Positions 1 to 7,597 of a stretch of DNA of 41,737 bases are shown in pieces. A program made the position numbers and the translations under genes. Source of the DNA: Granulosicoccus sp. (GTDB taxonomy: Bacteria > Pseudomonadota > Gammaproteobacteria > Granulosicoccales > Granulosicoccaceae). Location: NCBI GenBank assembly GCA_023301725.1, contig JALZUD010000054.1:1-41737 (forward strand). The letters are read 5' to 3'. Numbering within the stretch: the first letter of the stretch is position 1; each line of letters starts with the position of its first letter. Below the pieces are notes generated by a model. It had not been told where the DNA came from. It worked only from the letters and a program-made list of their open reading frames with translations, and did not search any database.

Positions 1-115
1 AGTGAAGCGGGTAGTGAAGTGTTAGTGACTACTGATTAGTAGCCATAGTTCAGTAAATGTTGTTCGCTAACTATCTATGGTTTATGTCTTTTGACTCAAC
101 AATATGGAGTAGCAA

Positions 116-1330
116 ATGAAAGGTTTAAAACAGCTTGTTCTTGCCGTCGTTACAACAACCGTATCGATAGTAGGTGTAACCGGCTCAGTTAATGCGGCTG
201 AGCCTATTCTCATCGGCGAAATAAACCACTACAAGCGCATGGCGGCATTCGCCGAGCCGTACAAAAACGGGATTGAGCTTGGTCTCGAGCAAATCAACGC
301 AGCCGGTGGTGTCATTGGGCGGCCGCTAGAATTCATTTATCGTGATGATCAGGGTAAACCTGGTGAGGCAATCAAAATTGCCGAGGAGCTAGTGAGTCGG
401 GAAGGTGTTGCCATGATCACTGGAACAATTCTCAGTAACGTGGGTTTAGCTATCTCTTCATTTGCCGCCGAAAAAAAGGTGGTTTATCTGGCTTCTGAAC
501 CGTTGGCAGATGCATTGGTTTGGGAAGCAGGTAACGACTACACGTTCCGGCTGCGAACATCGACCTATATGCAGGCAGCTATGCTGGCAGAGGAGGCTGC
601 CAAAACTGATGCAGTCAAATACGCCACTATCGCTCCGAACTACGCGTATGGCAAAGATGCCGTGGCAGCTTTCAAAAAAGCCTTGCTTGCATTGCGACCC
701 GATGTTGAATTTGTTACAGAGCAATGGCCTGCATTGTTCAAGATTGATGCAGGTGCAGAAGCGCAAGCTATTGAGCGCGCAAAGCCTGATGCCATCTATA
801 ACGTAACGTTTGGCGGAGATTTGGCAAAATTTGTTCGTGAAGGTACAACACGTGGATTATTCGATGGCCGTGCCGTGTATGGTTTGTTAACGGGCGAACC
901 TGAGTATCTTGAGCCTCTAGCCGACGAGGCTCCTGAAGGCTGGACAGTCACGGGTTATCCTTGGTACGACCTCAAGGACGATGCTAACAAAGCTTTTGTG
1001 GATGCTTACACAGCTCGCTATGACACGCATCCGAAAATTGGTTCACTGGTGGGTTTCATGACAGCGCAATCAATTGCCACAGCAATTGAAAAAGCAGGTT
1101 CCACCGAGACTGAAGCAATACGCCAGGCATTCATTGGTCTTGAAGTCTCTACGCCTGTGGGTGACATCGTTTATCGAGAACAAGATCATCAATCCACCAT
1201 GGGCGCTTTTGTCGGGACCACTGCCCTGCGTGATGGCGGTGGTGTGATGGTAGATTGGACATACAAAGCGGGTGCCGATTACCTGCCATCCGATGAAGAA
1301 GTGGCCAGCATGCGACCTGCGAGTAAGTAG
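116..1330 (+). CDS. Periplasmic substrate-binding protein of a branched-chain amino acid-type ABC importer (LivK-like)
   Basis: This 404-residue protein captures the ligand in the periplasm for the importer encoded by the next three genes. Residues 1-28 form a Sec signal peptide (Lys-rich start, hydrophobic stretch, cleavage near VNA-AEP). The mature part has the type-I periplasmic binding fold of the Peripla_BP_6 family: an early strand ILIGEI, then the typical phrase GLEQINAAGGVIGRPLEF, where two Gly-rich turns precede the ligand pocket. Length is normal for the family. The ATG is supported by GGAG at 106-109, six bases upstream. A short inverted repeat (CCATAG 43-48, CTATGG 75-80) lies in the leader and could be an operator or nothing. 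The permease gene follows after 61 bp. The true ligand (Leu/Ile/Val, other amino acids, urea or amides) cannot be read from sequence, so no liv symbol is assigned. Confidence 0.88.
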   Translation: MKGLKQLVLAVVTTTVSIVGVTGSVNAAEPILIGEINHYKRMAAFAEPYKNGIELGLEQINAAGGVIGRPLEFIYRDDQGKPGEAIKIAEELVSREGVAMITGTILSNVGLAISSFAAEKKVVYLASEPLADALVWEAGNDYTFRLRTSTYMQAAMLAEEAAKTDAVKYATIAPNYAYGKDAVAAFKKALLALRPDVEFVTEQWPALFKIDAGAEAQAIERAKPDAIYNVTFGGDLAKFVREGTTRGLFDGRAVYGLLTGEPEYLEPLADEAPEGWTVTGYPWYDLKDDANKAFVDAYTARYDTHPKIGSLVGFMTAQSIATAIEKAGSTETEAIRQAFIGLEVSTPVGDIVYREQDHQSTMGAFVGTTALRDGGGVMVDWTYKAGADYLPSDEEVASMRPASK

Positions 1331-1391
1331 GTGATGCAGCACATGCCTATCTCTTGTTTTCTATATTTGAATTGCTGACGACGCTTAGGTT

Positions 1392-3254
1392 ATGGGATTG
1401 TTTATTGCTCAGTTGTTAACCGGTCTGGCGAACGCGGCAACGCTGTTCCTTGTGGCATCGGGTTTATCACTCATATTCGGTGTCACAAGGATAGTCAACT
1501 TTGCCCATGGTTCCTTTTATATGCTGGGTGCCTTTGTTGGCTATTCTTTAATGCAGGTGTTGCCAGGAGCAATAGGTTTCTGGGCGTCTGTTTTGCTTGC
1601 TGGAATCATTGTTGGCATTATTGGCGTGATCGTGGAGGTCTTAGTACTTCGGCCGGTGTATAAAGCGCCAGAGCTGTTTCAATTGGTAGCCACTTTTGGT
1701 GTCATCCTGGTGATACAAGATCTCGCACTTCTGGTGTGGGGAGCGACAGATTTGCTGGGGCCGCGTGCCCCCGGGCTTAAGGGCGTGGTCCGTATTATGG
1801 GTGAGCCAGTACCTAAGTACGATATCGCCCTCATAGTGTTAACGCCATTTGTGCTGTTCGGGTTGTGGTATCTGATTGCCCGAACTCGTGTTGGGGTTCT
1901 GGTGCGGGCAGCAACACAAGACAGAGAAATGGTAGCTGCCCTAGGGGTCAATCAATCTTGGTTGTTCACGGGGGTATTTTTTCTGGGAGCAACATTGGCA
2001 GGGCTGGGTGGTGCTATTCAGTTGCCCAAAGGAGGTGCTGATCTGCTCATGGATTTCAATATCCTTGCGGCAATTTTTGTGGTGGTTGTTATTGGTGGTA
2101 TGGGCTCGTTGCCGGGTGCCTATATTGCGGCTGTATTGATATCGGTTCTCAACGTTTTTGGTGTTTCGTATTTACCGCAAAGCACCTTGGTGCTGATGTT
2201 TGTTGTTATGGCGGTGGTACTAATTGTTCGGCCCTATGGTTTGTTAGGTCGAGAAGAGGTAGCGGGAGAGCACGGTCAAGTGGGCGAGCCTGATCGCCCG
2301 ATCAAACCTGCTGGCAATCTTGCACGCGTTCTTGTGGCTTTGTTGTTACTTGCCCTGTTCGCATTGCCGTTGGTCGAGTCTCATTTTCTGGTTGTATTGG
2401 CTACCGATATCATTATTTTTTGCCTGTTTGCGGCTAGTTTGCATTTCTTGCTAGGCCTTGGAGGGCTGGTGTCCTTCGGTCACGCAGCCTATTTTGGTGG
2501 TGGTGCGTATGTGGCAGCATTGTTTGTTACGCATGCAAACACTCCCATGGAATTGGCTTTCTTGCTAGCGCCTCTTGGAGCTGGATTCGCAGCGCTCATT
2601 ATTGGTTGGCTATGTCTGCGTCTAACCGGTGTCTATTTCGCTATGCTGACCTTGGCATTGGCACAACTGCTCTGGTCACTGGTGTTTCAATGGGATGAGT
2701 TCACAGGGGGAGACGATGGTCTTGTCAACATCTGGCCATCAGAGTGGTTGTCTGATGCAAACACCTACTTTTACTTCACTACTATTGTTGGTGTGGGCGG
2801 GATCATTTTGCTTCGTCATATAGCGCACACGCCCTTTGGTTACGCTTTACGTGCGTCTCGTGATTCACAACGTCAAGCTGAAGCGACCGGCATTGATACG
2901 AAAAAAATCCAACTGATGGCCTTCACTATTGCTGGTGTTCTCGCAGGTGTTGCAGGTGGTCTTTTTGTGTTCTCCAAGGGCAGTATTTTCCCTAATGAAT
3001 TGGAAATCGCCAAATCCTTTGATGCACTCATCGTGGTGTTTCTAGGTGGTGTTAAAACACTTTCCGGAGGTGTCGTTGGCGCCGCTTCATTGGAGCTAAC
3101 CAAAGATTACCTCACACGATTTGAATACTGGCGACTGGTATTGGGTTTGCTAATAATTACCGTGGTGATACTGGCGCCCAGAGGAATCGTGGGATCTTTG
3201 CGCGCTTTGTATGAGCGACTTCGAGGGTCAACTACTCGAGAGTCAACTGAATGA
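1392..3254 (+). CDS. Fused LivH-LivM-type ABC importer permease
   Basis: This 620-residue inner membrane protein carries both transmembrane subunits of a HAAT-type importer in one chain. Residues 1 to about 290 match LivH: the N-terminal motif GLSLIFGVTRIVNFAHGSFYMLGAF and the later VVIGGMGSLPGA are typical. A hydrophilic linker at about 292-312 is followed by a LivM half, with LGGLVSFGHAAYFGGGAY and, near the C-terminus, VVFLGGVKTLSGGVVGA, the loop expected to contact the ATPase. Separate LivH and LivM are each about 300-400 residues, so the length fits a full fusion rather than a partial duplication. There is one uninterrupted reading frame with no sign of a lost stop codon at the junction. 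The stop overlaps the start of the LivG gene (ATGA at 3251-3254), implying translational coupling. Confidence 0.88.
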   Translation: MGLFIAQLLTGLANAATLFLVASGLSLIFGVTRIVNFAHGSFYMLGAFVGYSLMQVLPGAIGFWASVLLAGIIVGIIGVIVEVLVLRPVYKAPELFQLVATFGVILVIQDLALLVWGATDLLGPRAPGLKGVVRIMGEPVPKYDIALIVLTPFVLFGLWYLIARTRVGVLVRAATQDREMVAALGVNQSWLFTGVFFLGATLAGLGGAIQLPKGGADLLMDFNILAAIFVVVVIGGMGSLPGAYIAAVLISVLNVFGVSYLPQSTLVLMFVVMAVVLIVRPYGLLGREEVAGEHGQVGEPDRPIKPAGNLARVLVALLLLALFALPLVESHFLVVLATDIIIFCLFAASLHFLLGLGGLVSFGHAAYFGGGAYVAALFVTHANTPMELAFLLAPLGAGFAALIIGWLCLRLTGVYFAMLTLALAQLLWSLVFQWDEFTGGDDGLVNIWPSEWLSDANTYFYFTTIVGVGGIILLRHIAHTPFGYALRASRDSQRQAEATGIDTKKIQLMAFTIAGVLAGVAGGLFVFSKGSIFPNELEIAKSFDALIVVFLGGVKTLSGGVVGAASLELTKDYLTRFEYWRLVLGLLIITVVILAPRGIVGSLRALYERLRGSTTRESTE

Positions 3255-4036
3255 GCGCTGTATTAGAAGTACGTGGCCTGCGTAAATCGTTTGGTGGCAT
3301 CCAGGCGGTAAGCAGTGTGGATTTTTCAGTAGCCAAAGGCGAACTACTGGCATTCATAGGCCCCAATGGTGCTGGTAAAACAACATGTTTCAATATGCTC
3401 ATGGGGCAACTAAAGCCCTCGGGTGGTGATGTATTCCTGAATGGCGAAAAAATCACAGGTATGCAGCCACGCAAAGTGTGGCGCAAAGGGGTTGGGCGCA
3501 CATTTCAGATAACGGGCACTTATCAGTCAATGACCGTTATTGAAAATGTGCAGATGGCGATTATTTCGCACAACAAACGCTTGTTTTCAATCAAGCCATA
3601 CGCCACTCGTTTGTACCGTGAACAAGCGATGAGTCTGCTTGAACTTGTGGGTATGCCTGAACAGGCAGAGCGGGCCTGTTCAATTCTTGCCTATGGTGAT
3701 TTGAAGCGACTTGAGCTTGCCATTGCACTGAGTCATGCACCTTCGCTATTGCTAATGGATGAGCCTACTGCAGGTATGGCCCCTAGTGAGCGTATCGCTC
3801 TTATGGAGCTTACGGCAAAAATAGTGGCTGATAAGGGTATTAGTGTGTTGTTTACTGAACACGATATGGACGTTGTTTTTGGACATTCGCATCGCATCAT
3901 GGTGCTTAACAGAGGCGAGCTGATAGCAGAAGGCTCGGCTGACATGATTCGCAATAATGCCATGGTTCAACAGGTGTACCTGGGAGGCGGCAGCGTTTTT
4001 AATAGTGAGCAGACGAGTGATCAACCCCATGCTTGA
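3251..4036 (+). CDS. ABC importer ATP-binding protein, LivG-type
   Basis: This 261-residue cytoplasmic ATPase powers the fused permease, presumably as a heterodimer with the LivF-type subunit. Visible motifs are Walker A GPNGAGKTT (about residue 37), a LivG-style signature LAYGDLKRLELA in place of the usual LSGGQ, Walker B LLLMDEPTAGM, and the switch His in FTEHDMDVVF. The C-terminal extension after the H-loop ends in YLGG, as is usual for LivG. The start codon overlaps the permease stop by four bases (ATGA), and the end overlaps the next gene by eight bases, so the four transporter genes form one tightly coupled operon. The family is clear; the substrate is not. Confidence 0.9.
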   Translation: MSAVLEVRGLRKSFGGIQAVSSVDFSVAKGELLAFIGPNGAGKTTCFNMLMGQLKPSGGDVFLNGEKITGMQPRKVWRKGVGRTFQITGTYQSMTVIENVQMAIISHNKRLFSIKPYATRLYREQAMSLLELVGMPEQAERACSILAYGDLKRLELAIALSHAPSLLLMDEPTAGMAPSERIALMELTAKIVADKGISVLFTEHDMDVVFGHSHRIMVLNRGELIAEGSADMIRNNAMVQQVYLGGGSVFNSEQTSDQPHA

Positions 4037-4730
4037 GCTCAACAATATCAATAGCTTTTATGGTCGAGCGCATATTCTTCGTGACTTATCGTTCAACGTG
4101 GATAAGGGCGAAGTAGTCTCGTTGCTGGGTCGTAACGGGGCGGGCAAAACTACGACTGTCAAGTCCATCATGCAGCTGGTTAAGCCGTCCAGCGGTTCAG
4201 TACGATTTGAAGATAACGAGCTGACGACGCTGCCCACTCACCGCGTTGCCAAATTAGGGGTGGGTTACGTGCCTGAAGAACGGCGAATTTTTACAGACCT
4301 GACTATTAGCGAAAACCTCGAAGTGGGGCGTCAGCCACCCAGAGAAGGTGTTATCGAGTGGACAACAGAGGTGCTTTTCGAGCTATTTCCAAACTTGGCT
4401 GAGCGGCGCAATAACCGTGGCAAAGCCTTGTCCGGTGGTGAGCAACAGATGCTGTCCATTGCGAGAACATTGATGGGCAATCCACGATTGTTACTACTTG
4501 ATGAGCCAAGCGAGGGTATTGCCCCCGTGATTGTTGAGCAAATGGCAAAAACCATTCTCAAGATAAAATCTGCAGGCTTGCCCGTTTTATTGTCAGAGCA
4601 GAATCTGCATTTTGCTCGGCTGGTCTCTGATCGTGCGGTCATCATCGAAAGTGGTGTTAAAAAATATGACGGCACCTTCGAGCAACTGGATGCACAGCCT
4701 GAAATTCGTGAGGCGTATCTGTCAGTTTGA
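4029..4730 (+). CDS. ABC importer ATP-binding protein, LivF-type
   Basis: This 233-residue second ATPase subunit pairs with the LivG-type protein. Motifs in order are MLELNNINSFYGRAHIL (the LivF-like N-terminus with the A-loop Tyr), Walker A GRNGAGKTT, the Q-loop region GVGYVPEERRIF typical of LivF, signature LSGGEQQMLSIAR, Walker B LLLLDEPSEGI, and a SEQN switch region in which Gln replaces the common His, as is usual in LivF. The frame is open upstream to 3957, but the ATG at 4029 gives the family's normal N-terminus and length; the extra 24 codons would only translate the out-of-frame end of livG. It overlaps the preceding gene by eight bases. It is the last gene of the transporter operon. 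Confidence 0.9.
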   Translation: MLELNNINSFYGRAHILRDLSFNVDKGEVVSLLGRNGAGKTTTVKSIMQLVKPSSGSVRFEDNELTTLPTHRVAKLGVGYVPEERRIFTDLTISENLEVGRQPPREGVIEWTTEVLFELFPNLAERRNNRGKALSGGEQQMLSIARTLMGNPRLLLLDEPSEGIAPVIVEQMAKTILKIKSAGLPVLLSEQNLHFARLVSDRAVIIESGVKKYDGTFEQLDAQPEIREAYLSV

Positions 4731-4781
4731 CCGTGTAGAGTGCTACTCTTTGCGCTATCAACACTACTGGCAGTGCTATCA

Positions 4782-5795
4782 GTGACCCATTCCAACCCTC
4801 TGATCAACGCCGAGCCTGGCCGTGAAGATGCGCAAGAGCGCGCCATGCGGCCGAAAAAGCTCCGTGACTATCACGGGCAGAAAGCTGTGGCTGAGCAGAT
4901 GGAGTTGTTTATCTCTGCGGCCAAGCTGCGTAGCGAAGCGCTCGACCATGTGCTGGTATTCGGCCCGCCGGGCCTTGGAAAAACCACACTGGCGAACATC
5001 ATAGCCAACGAACTGGATGTTCGCATTTTGCATACTTCTGGGCCTGTAATGGAACGCCCAGGCGATCTTGCTGCGATTCTGACCAATCTGGAAGCCAACG
5101 ATGTGCTGTTCATCGACGAGATACATCGCATGAGCGCTCTGGTGGAAGAAGTGTTGTATCCGGCAATGGAAGACTATCAAATCGATATCATGACCGGCGA
5201 AGGCGTTAGTGCGCGTTCATTCAAGATAGATCTGCCGCCTTTCACCCTCGTTGGTGCTACCACTCGGGCCGGGTTGCTGAGTTCGCCATTGCGAGACCGG
5301 TTTGGTATCGTACAACGGCTCGAGTTCTACAACGTTCATGATCTGGCAGGCATCGTTGCGCGGTCGGCCAAACTTCTCGATGTAGAGATTGACGAGCAAG
5401 GCTGCACAGAAATTGCGCGACGCGCCAGAGGCACGCCGCGTATTGCTAATCGTCTTTTACGCCGTGTGCGCGATTTTGCTGATATCCGCGCCGATGGCAC
5501 GATTAATTCAGCAACGGCTGATGCCGCACTTAATCTGCTAGACGTCGATAAGCTAGGTTTGGACGTCATGGATAGGCGGCTGCTCAATGCCATCATTCAT
5601 ACATTCAGTGGCGGCCCGGTTGGTATCGACAACCTGGGTGCTGCGTTGTCTGAAGAGACTGGGACATTAGAGGAGGTTATCGAGCCGTATCTCATTCAGC
5701 AAGGCTTGATGATGCGTACACCCCGAGGTCGGATTGTTACCGCGCGTACTTATGAGCACTTGGGGCTACCGCCCGTGGAGCAGGTCCAGCAGTAA
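4782..5795 (+). CDS. ruvB: Holliday junction branch migration helicase RuvB
   Basis: RuvB is the hexameric AAA+ motor that, with RuvA, drives branch migration of Holliday junctions before RuvC cleaves them. The protein has the RuvB opening [15 protein letters not shown], Walker [10 protein letters not shown], Walker [11 protein letters not shown], the conserved [13 protein letters not shown] stretch, sensor 1 GATTRAG with the arginine finger segment [27 protein letters not shown], and the C-terminal winged helix [16 protein letters not shown]. The frame is open back to a GTG at 4740, but that adds 14 hydrophobic residues foreign to the family. The GTG at 4782 gives 337 residues, against 336 in E. 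coli; neither start has a strong ribosome site. ruvA and ruvC, normally just upstream, are absent; a transporter operon ends 51 bp before. Confidence 0.95.
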   Translation: MTHSNPLINAEPGREDAQERAMRPKKLRDYHGQKAVAEQMELFISAAKLRSEALDHVLVFGPPGLGKTTLANIIANELDVRILHTSGPVMERPGDLAAILTNLEANDVLFIDEIHRMSALVEEVLYPAMEDYQIDIMTGEGVSARSFKIDLPPFTLVGATTRAGLLSSPLRDRFGIVQRLEFYNVHDLAGIVARSAKLLDVEIDEQGCTEIARRARGTPRIANRLLRRVRDFADIRADGTINSATADAALNLLDVDKLGLDVMDRRLLNAIIHTFSGGPVGIDNLGAALSEETGTLEEVIEPYLIQQGLMMRTPRGRIVTARTYEHLGLPPVEQVQQ

Positions 5796-5834
5796 CCACA
5801 GTGCCTGAATAATGACTCCATTGCGTATTTCTGT

Positions 5835-5906
5835 GAGTGTGCAATTGAGTGTGCAATTGAGTGCGCCTATGAGTGCGCCTATGAGTGCGCCTATGAGTGC
5901 GCATGG
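5835..5906 (+). repeat. 12-bp tandem repeat (minisatellite) between ruvB and ybgC
   Basis: Two copies of GAGTGTGCAATT (5835-5858) are followed by three copies of GAGTGCGCCTAT (5859-5894) and a partial sixth unit GAGTGCGCATGG (5895-5906). The units are head to tail without spacers, so this is slippage-type repetition and not a CRISPR array. It lies in the 186-bp gap before ybgC, where the promoter of the tol operon would be expected. Translated across the gap it gives no plausible protein on either strand. Confidence 0.9.
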
Positions 5907-5981
5907 TTGTAATTTGATGCATTTATAACTTATTGTCGTCAAGCCTCTGTATTTTCAAAGCTGGTCTGTAATAATTAACAC

Positions 5982-6386
5982 ATGCTTGGTTTCTCAATGC
6001 CCATCAGGGTGTACATAGAAGATACGGATGCGGGTGGCGTTGTCTATTACGCCAACTACCTTAAGTACATGGAACGCGCTCGTACTGAGTGGCTCAGGGG
6101 GCTGGGCTTCGAGTTGGACGAATGGCAGGCAAGGCACCGGACGTTGTTTGTGGTGCGATCTTTGAGTATCGAATATCGTCAGCCGGCACTTTTTAACGAT
6201 CAGCTAGAAGCTTCGCTTGAGCTAGAGACGCTAAAACGCGCCAGTTTGGTCTGTTCCCAAGCTATCATGCGTGGAGACAGCAACATAACCACGGCCAAGG
6301 TAACGCTAGCTTGTGTTAACGCCGATACCTTGTCACCACAAGCTATACCCAACCCCTTCAGGGAGGCGATGAAAGTTGAACGCTGA
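5982..6386 (+). CDS. ybgC: Tol-Pal-associated acyl-CoA thioesterase YbgC
   Basis: This 134-residue cytoplasmic hotdog-fold thioesterase is the customary first gene of tol-pal operons. The 4HBT signature is complete: RVYIEDTDAGGVVYYANYL, with the catalytic Asp in DTDAGG, followed by KYMERARTEWLR on the central helix. Length equals E. coli YbgC (134). E. coli YbgC hydrolyses acyl-CoA and has been linked to phospholipid synthesis proteins, but its role in Tol function is not settled. A second in-frame ATG at 5997 (giving MPIRVYIED) is possible, and neither start has a clear ribosome site. The 3' end overlaps the tolQ start by 11 bp. The 12-bp repeat array sits just upstream. Confidence 0.93.
   Translation: MLGFSMPIRVYIEDTDAGGVVYYANYLKYMERARTEWLRGLGFELDEWQARHRTLFVVRSLSIEYRQPALFNDQLEASLELETLKRASLVCSQAIMRGDSNITTAKVTLACVNADTLSPQAIPNPFREAMKVER
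6362..6366 (+). promoter_or_regulatory. Ribosome binding site fixing the TTG start of tolQ
   Basis: GGAGG lies inside the end of ybgC, nine bases before TTG at 6376. It supports the unusual TTG start and indicates translational coupling with ybgC. Confidence 0.7.
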
Positions 6387-7077
6387 TTTATCCATCTTGC
6401 ATTTGATTAGAGATGCTAGTCCAGTGGTTCAGGGAGTTATGGTCATCCTTGTCATTGCCTCTGTTATGTCTTGGGCGCTCATTCTTGGCAAATCACGACA
6501 GCTTCGTCGAGCCAAAAATATGGCAGACGAGTTTGAGAGCGACTTCTGGGGGTCATCAGACATCTCAGGCACCTACTCGCAGTTAACACAACGACGCGGA
6601 ACTCTAGATGGCCTTGAGCGAATATTCGAGGCGGGTTTTTCTGAGTTTGGGCGCCTGCGGCGTAAAACAAATAACGACGAAATCATCATGGATGGTTCGG
6701 GGCGTGCGATGCGGATTGCTCTATCGCGCGAGGCTGACACCATAGAAACGCATCTGCCTTTTCTGGCTACGGTAGGGTCAATCAGTCCTTATGTTGGATT
6801 GTTCGGTACTGTCTGGGGCATTATGAATTCATTTACTGCACTGGGCAATGTGCAACAGGCAACGTTGGCCATGGTGGCTCCCGGCATCGCCGAAGCATTG
6901 ATCGCGACGGCTATCGGATTGTTCGCAGCCATTCCTGCCGTAATTTTCTACAACCGGTTCGCAACAGACGTTGATCGATTGCTTAACCGGTATGAAAATT
7001 TCTCGGAAGAGTTCTCAACCGTGCTGCAACGCCAAGCTATCCGTCGAGTTGCAAGTGATGAGAATAACGCCGCCTGA
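6376..7077 (+). CDS. tolQ: Tol-Pal proton channel subunit TolQ
   Basis: This 233-residue inner membrane protein of the MotA/TolQ/ExbB family forms, with TolR, the proton-driven motor that energises TolA during outer membrane constriction. It has an N-terminal membrane segment (VVQGVMVILVIASVMSWALI), a cytoplasmic domain, and the strongly conserved block LPFLATVGSISPYVGLFGTVWGIM followed by QATLAMVAPGIAEALIATAIGLFAAIPAV, which forms the two pore helices. It is nearly collinear with E. coli TolQ (230). The start is TTG, chosen because of the GGAGG at 6362-6366 and because it gives the expected N-terminus ahead of the first helix. It overlaps ybgC by 11 bp. The gene order ybgC-tolQ-tolR-tolA-tolB-pal-cpoB is the canonical one. 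Confidence 0.95.
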   Translation: MNADLSILHLIRDASPVVQGVMVILVIASVMSWALILGKSRQLRRAKNMADEFESDFWGSSDISGTYSQLTQRRGTLDGLERIFEAGFSEFGRLRRKTNNDEIIMDGSGRAMRIALSREADTIETHLPFLATVGSISPYVGLFGTVWGIMNSFTALGNVQQATLAMVAPGIAEALIATAIGLFAAIPAVIFYNRFATDVDRLLNRYENFSEEFSTVLQRQAIRRVASDENNAA

Positions 7078-7126
7078 TGAATACAGGGCGGCTCATTATC
7101 ACTAGTACGCGATTGGGTAGGCAATT

Positions 7127-7131
7127 GGGAG
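7127..7131 (+). promoter_or_regulatory. Ribosome binding site supporting the GTG start of tolR
   Basis: GGGAG ends nine bases before GTG at 7141. It is only three bases before an in-frame TTG at 7135, too close for efficient initiation there, so GTG 7141 is preferred. Confidence 0.6.
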
Positions 7132-7140
7132 TATTTGACC

Positions 7141-7593
7141 GTGGCTAGGGCGGTAGTTGGCGTTCGGCGTACGCGACGTGCTCGTCGTCAAGTGGCAGAG
7201 ATCAATGTTGTGCCATACATTGATGTCATGCTTGTGTTGTTAGTGATCTTTATGATTACAGCTCCGTTGTTGCAAACCGGCGTTGAAATTGATCTGCCAG
7301 ATGCAGCCGCAACACCCATATCAAATGCCGAGGGTGAGAGCCAAGAGCCCCTAATATTGTCAGTAGATTCGCTAGGCCAATGGTTTTTGAATGTGGGTGA
7401 GGACCCAGAGTCACCGTTGACTCGTGAAGAGGTGCAGCGACTGGCAAGTGCGGTATTGCGGCTGAATCCAGATAGACGCGTCCTCGTGGCGGGCGATAAG
7501 GCCATAGATTACGGCCAGATCATGCAAGCCATGGTCACCTTACAGTTAGCCGGTGCTCCGGAGATCGGACTGATGTCCGATCCCGCTAGGTAA
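7141..7593 (+). CDS. tolR: Tol-Pal motor subunit TolR
   Basis: TolR is the ExbD-family partner of TolQ. It has a short cytoplasmic N-terminus rich in Arg, one membrane helix, and a periplasmic domain. The conserved segment AEINVVPYIDVMLVLLVIFMIT carries the essential membrane Asp (YIDVML) that takes part in proton flow. The periplasmic part ends with YGQIMQAMVTLQLAGAPEIGL, the usual TolR C-terminal phrase. With GTG at 7141 the protein has 150 residues (E. coli 142); an in-frame TTG at 7135 would add two. It follows tolQ by 63 bp and precedes tolA by four bases. Confidence 0.93.
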   Translation: MARAVVGVRRTRRARRQVAEINVVPYIDVMLVLLVIFMITAPLLQTGVEIDLPDAAATPISNAEGESQEPLILSVDSLGQWFLNVGEDPESPLTREEVQRLASAVLRLNPDRRVLVAGDKAIDYGQIMQAMVTLQLAGAPEIGLMSDPAR

Positions 7594-7597
7594 GCCG

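Noticed and set aside
4740..4781. Hydrophobic N-terminal extension of RuvB as a membrane anchor or signal peptide
   Set aside because: RuvB is cytoplasmic. The in-frame GTG at 4782 gives normal length and N-terminus, and the extension has no ribosome site.
5835..5906. Short repeats as a CRISPR array
   Set aside because: Units are only 12 bp and directly adjacent, with no unique spacers, and no cas genes are present.
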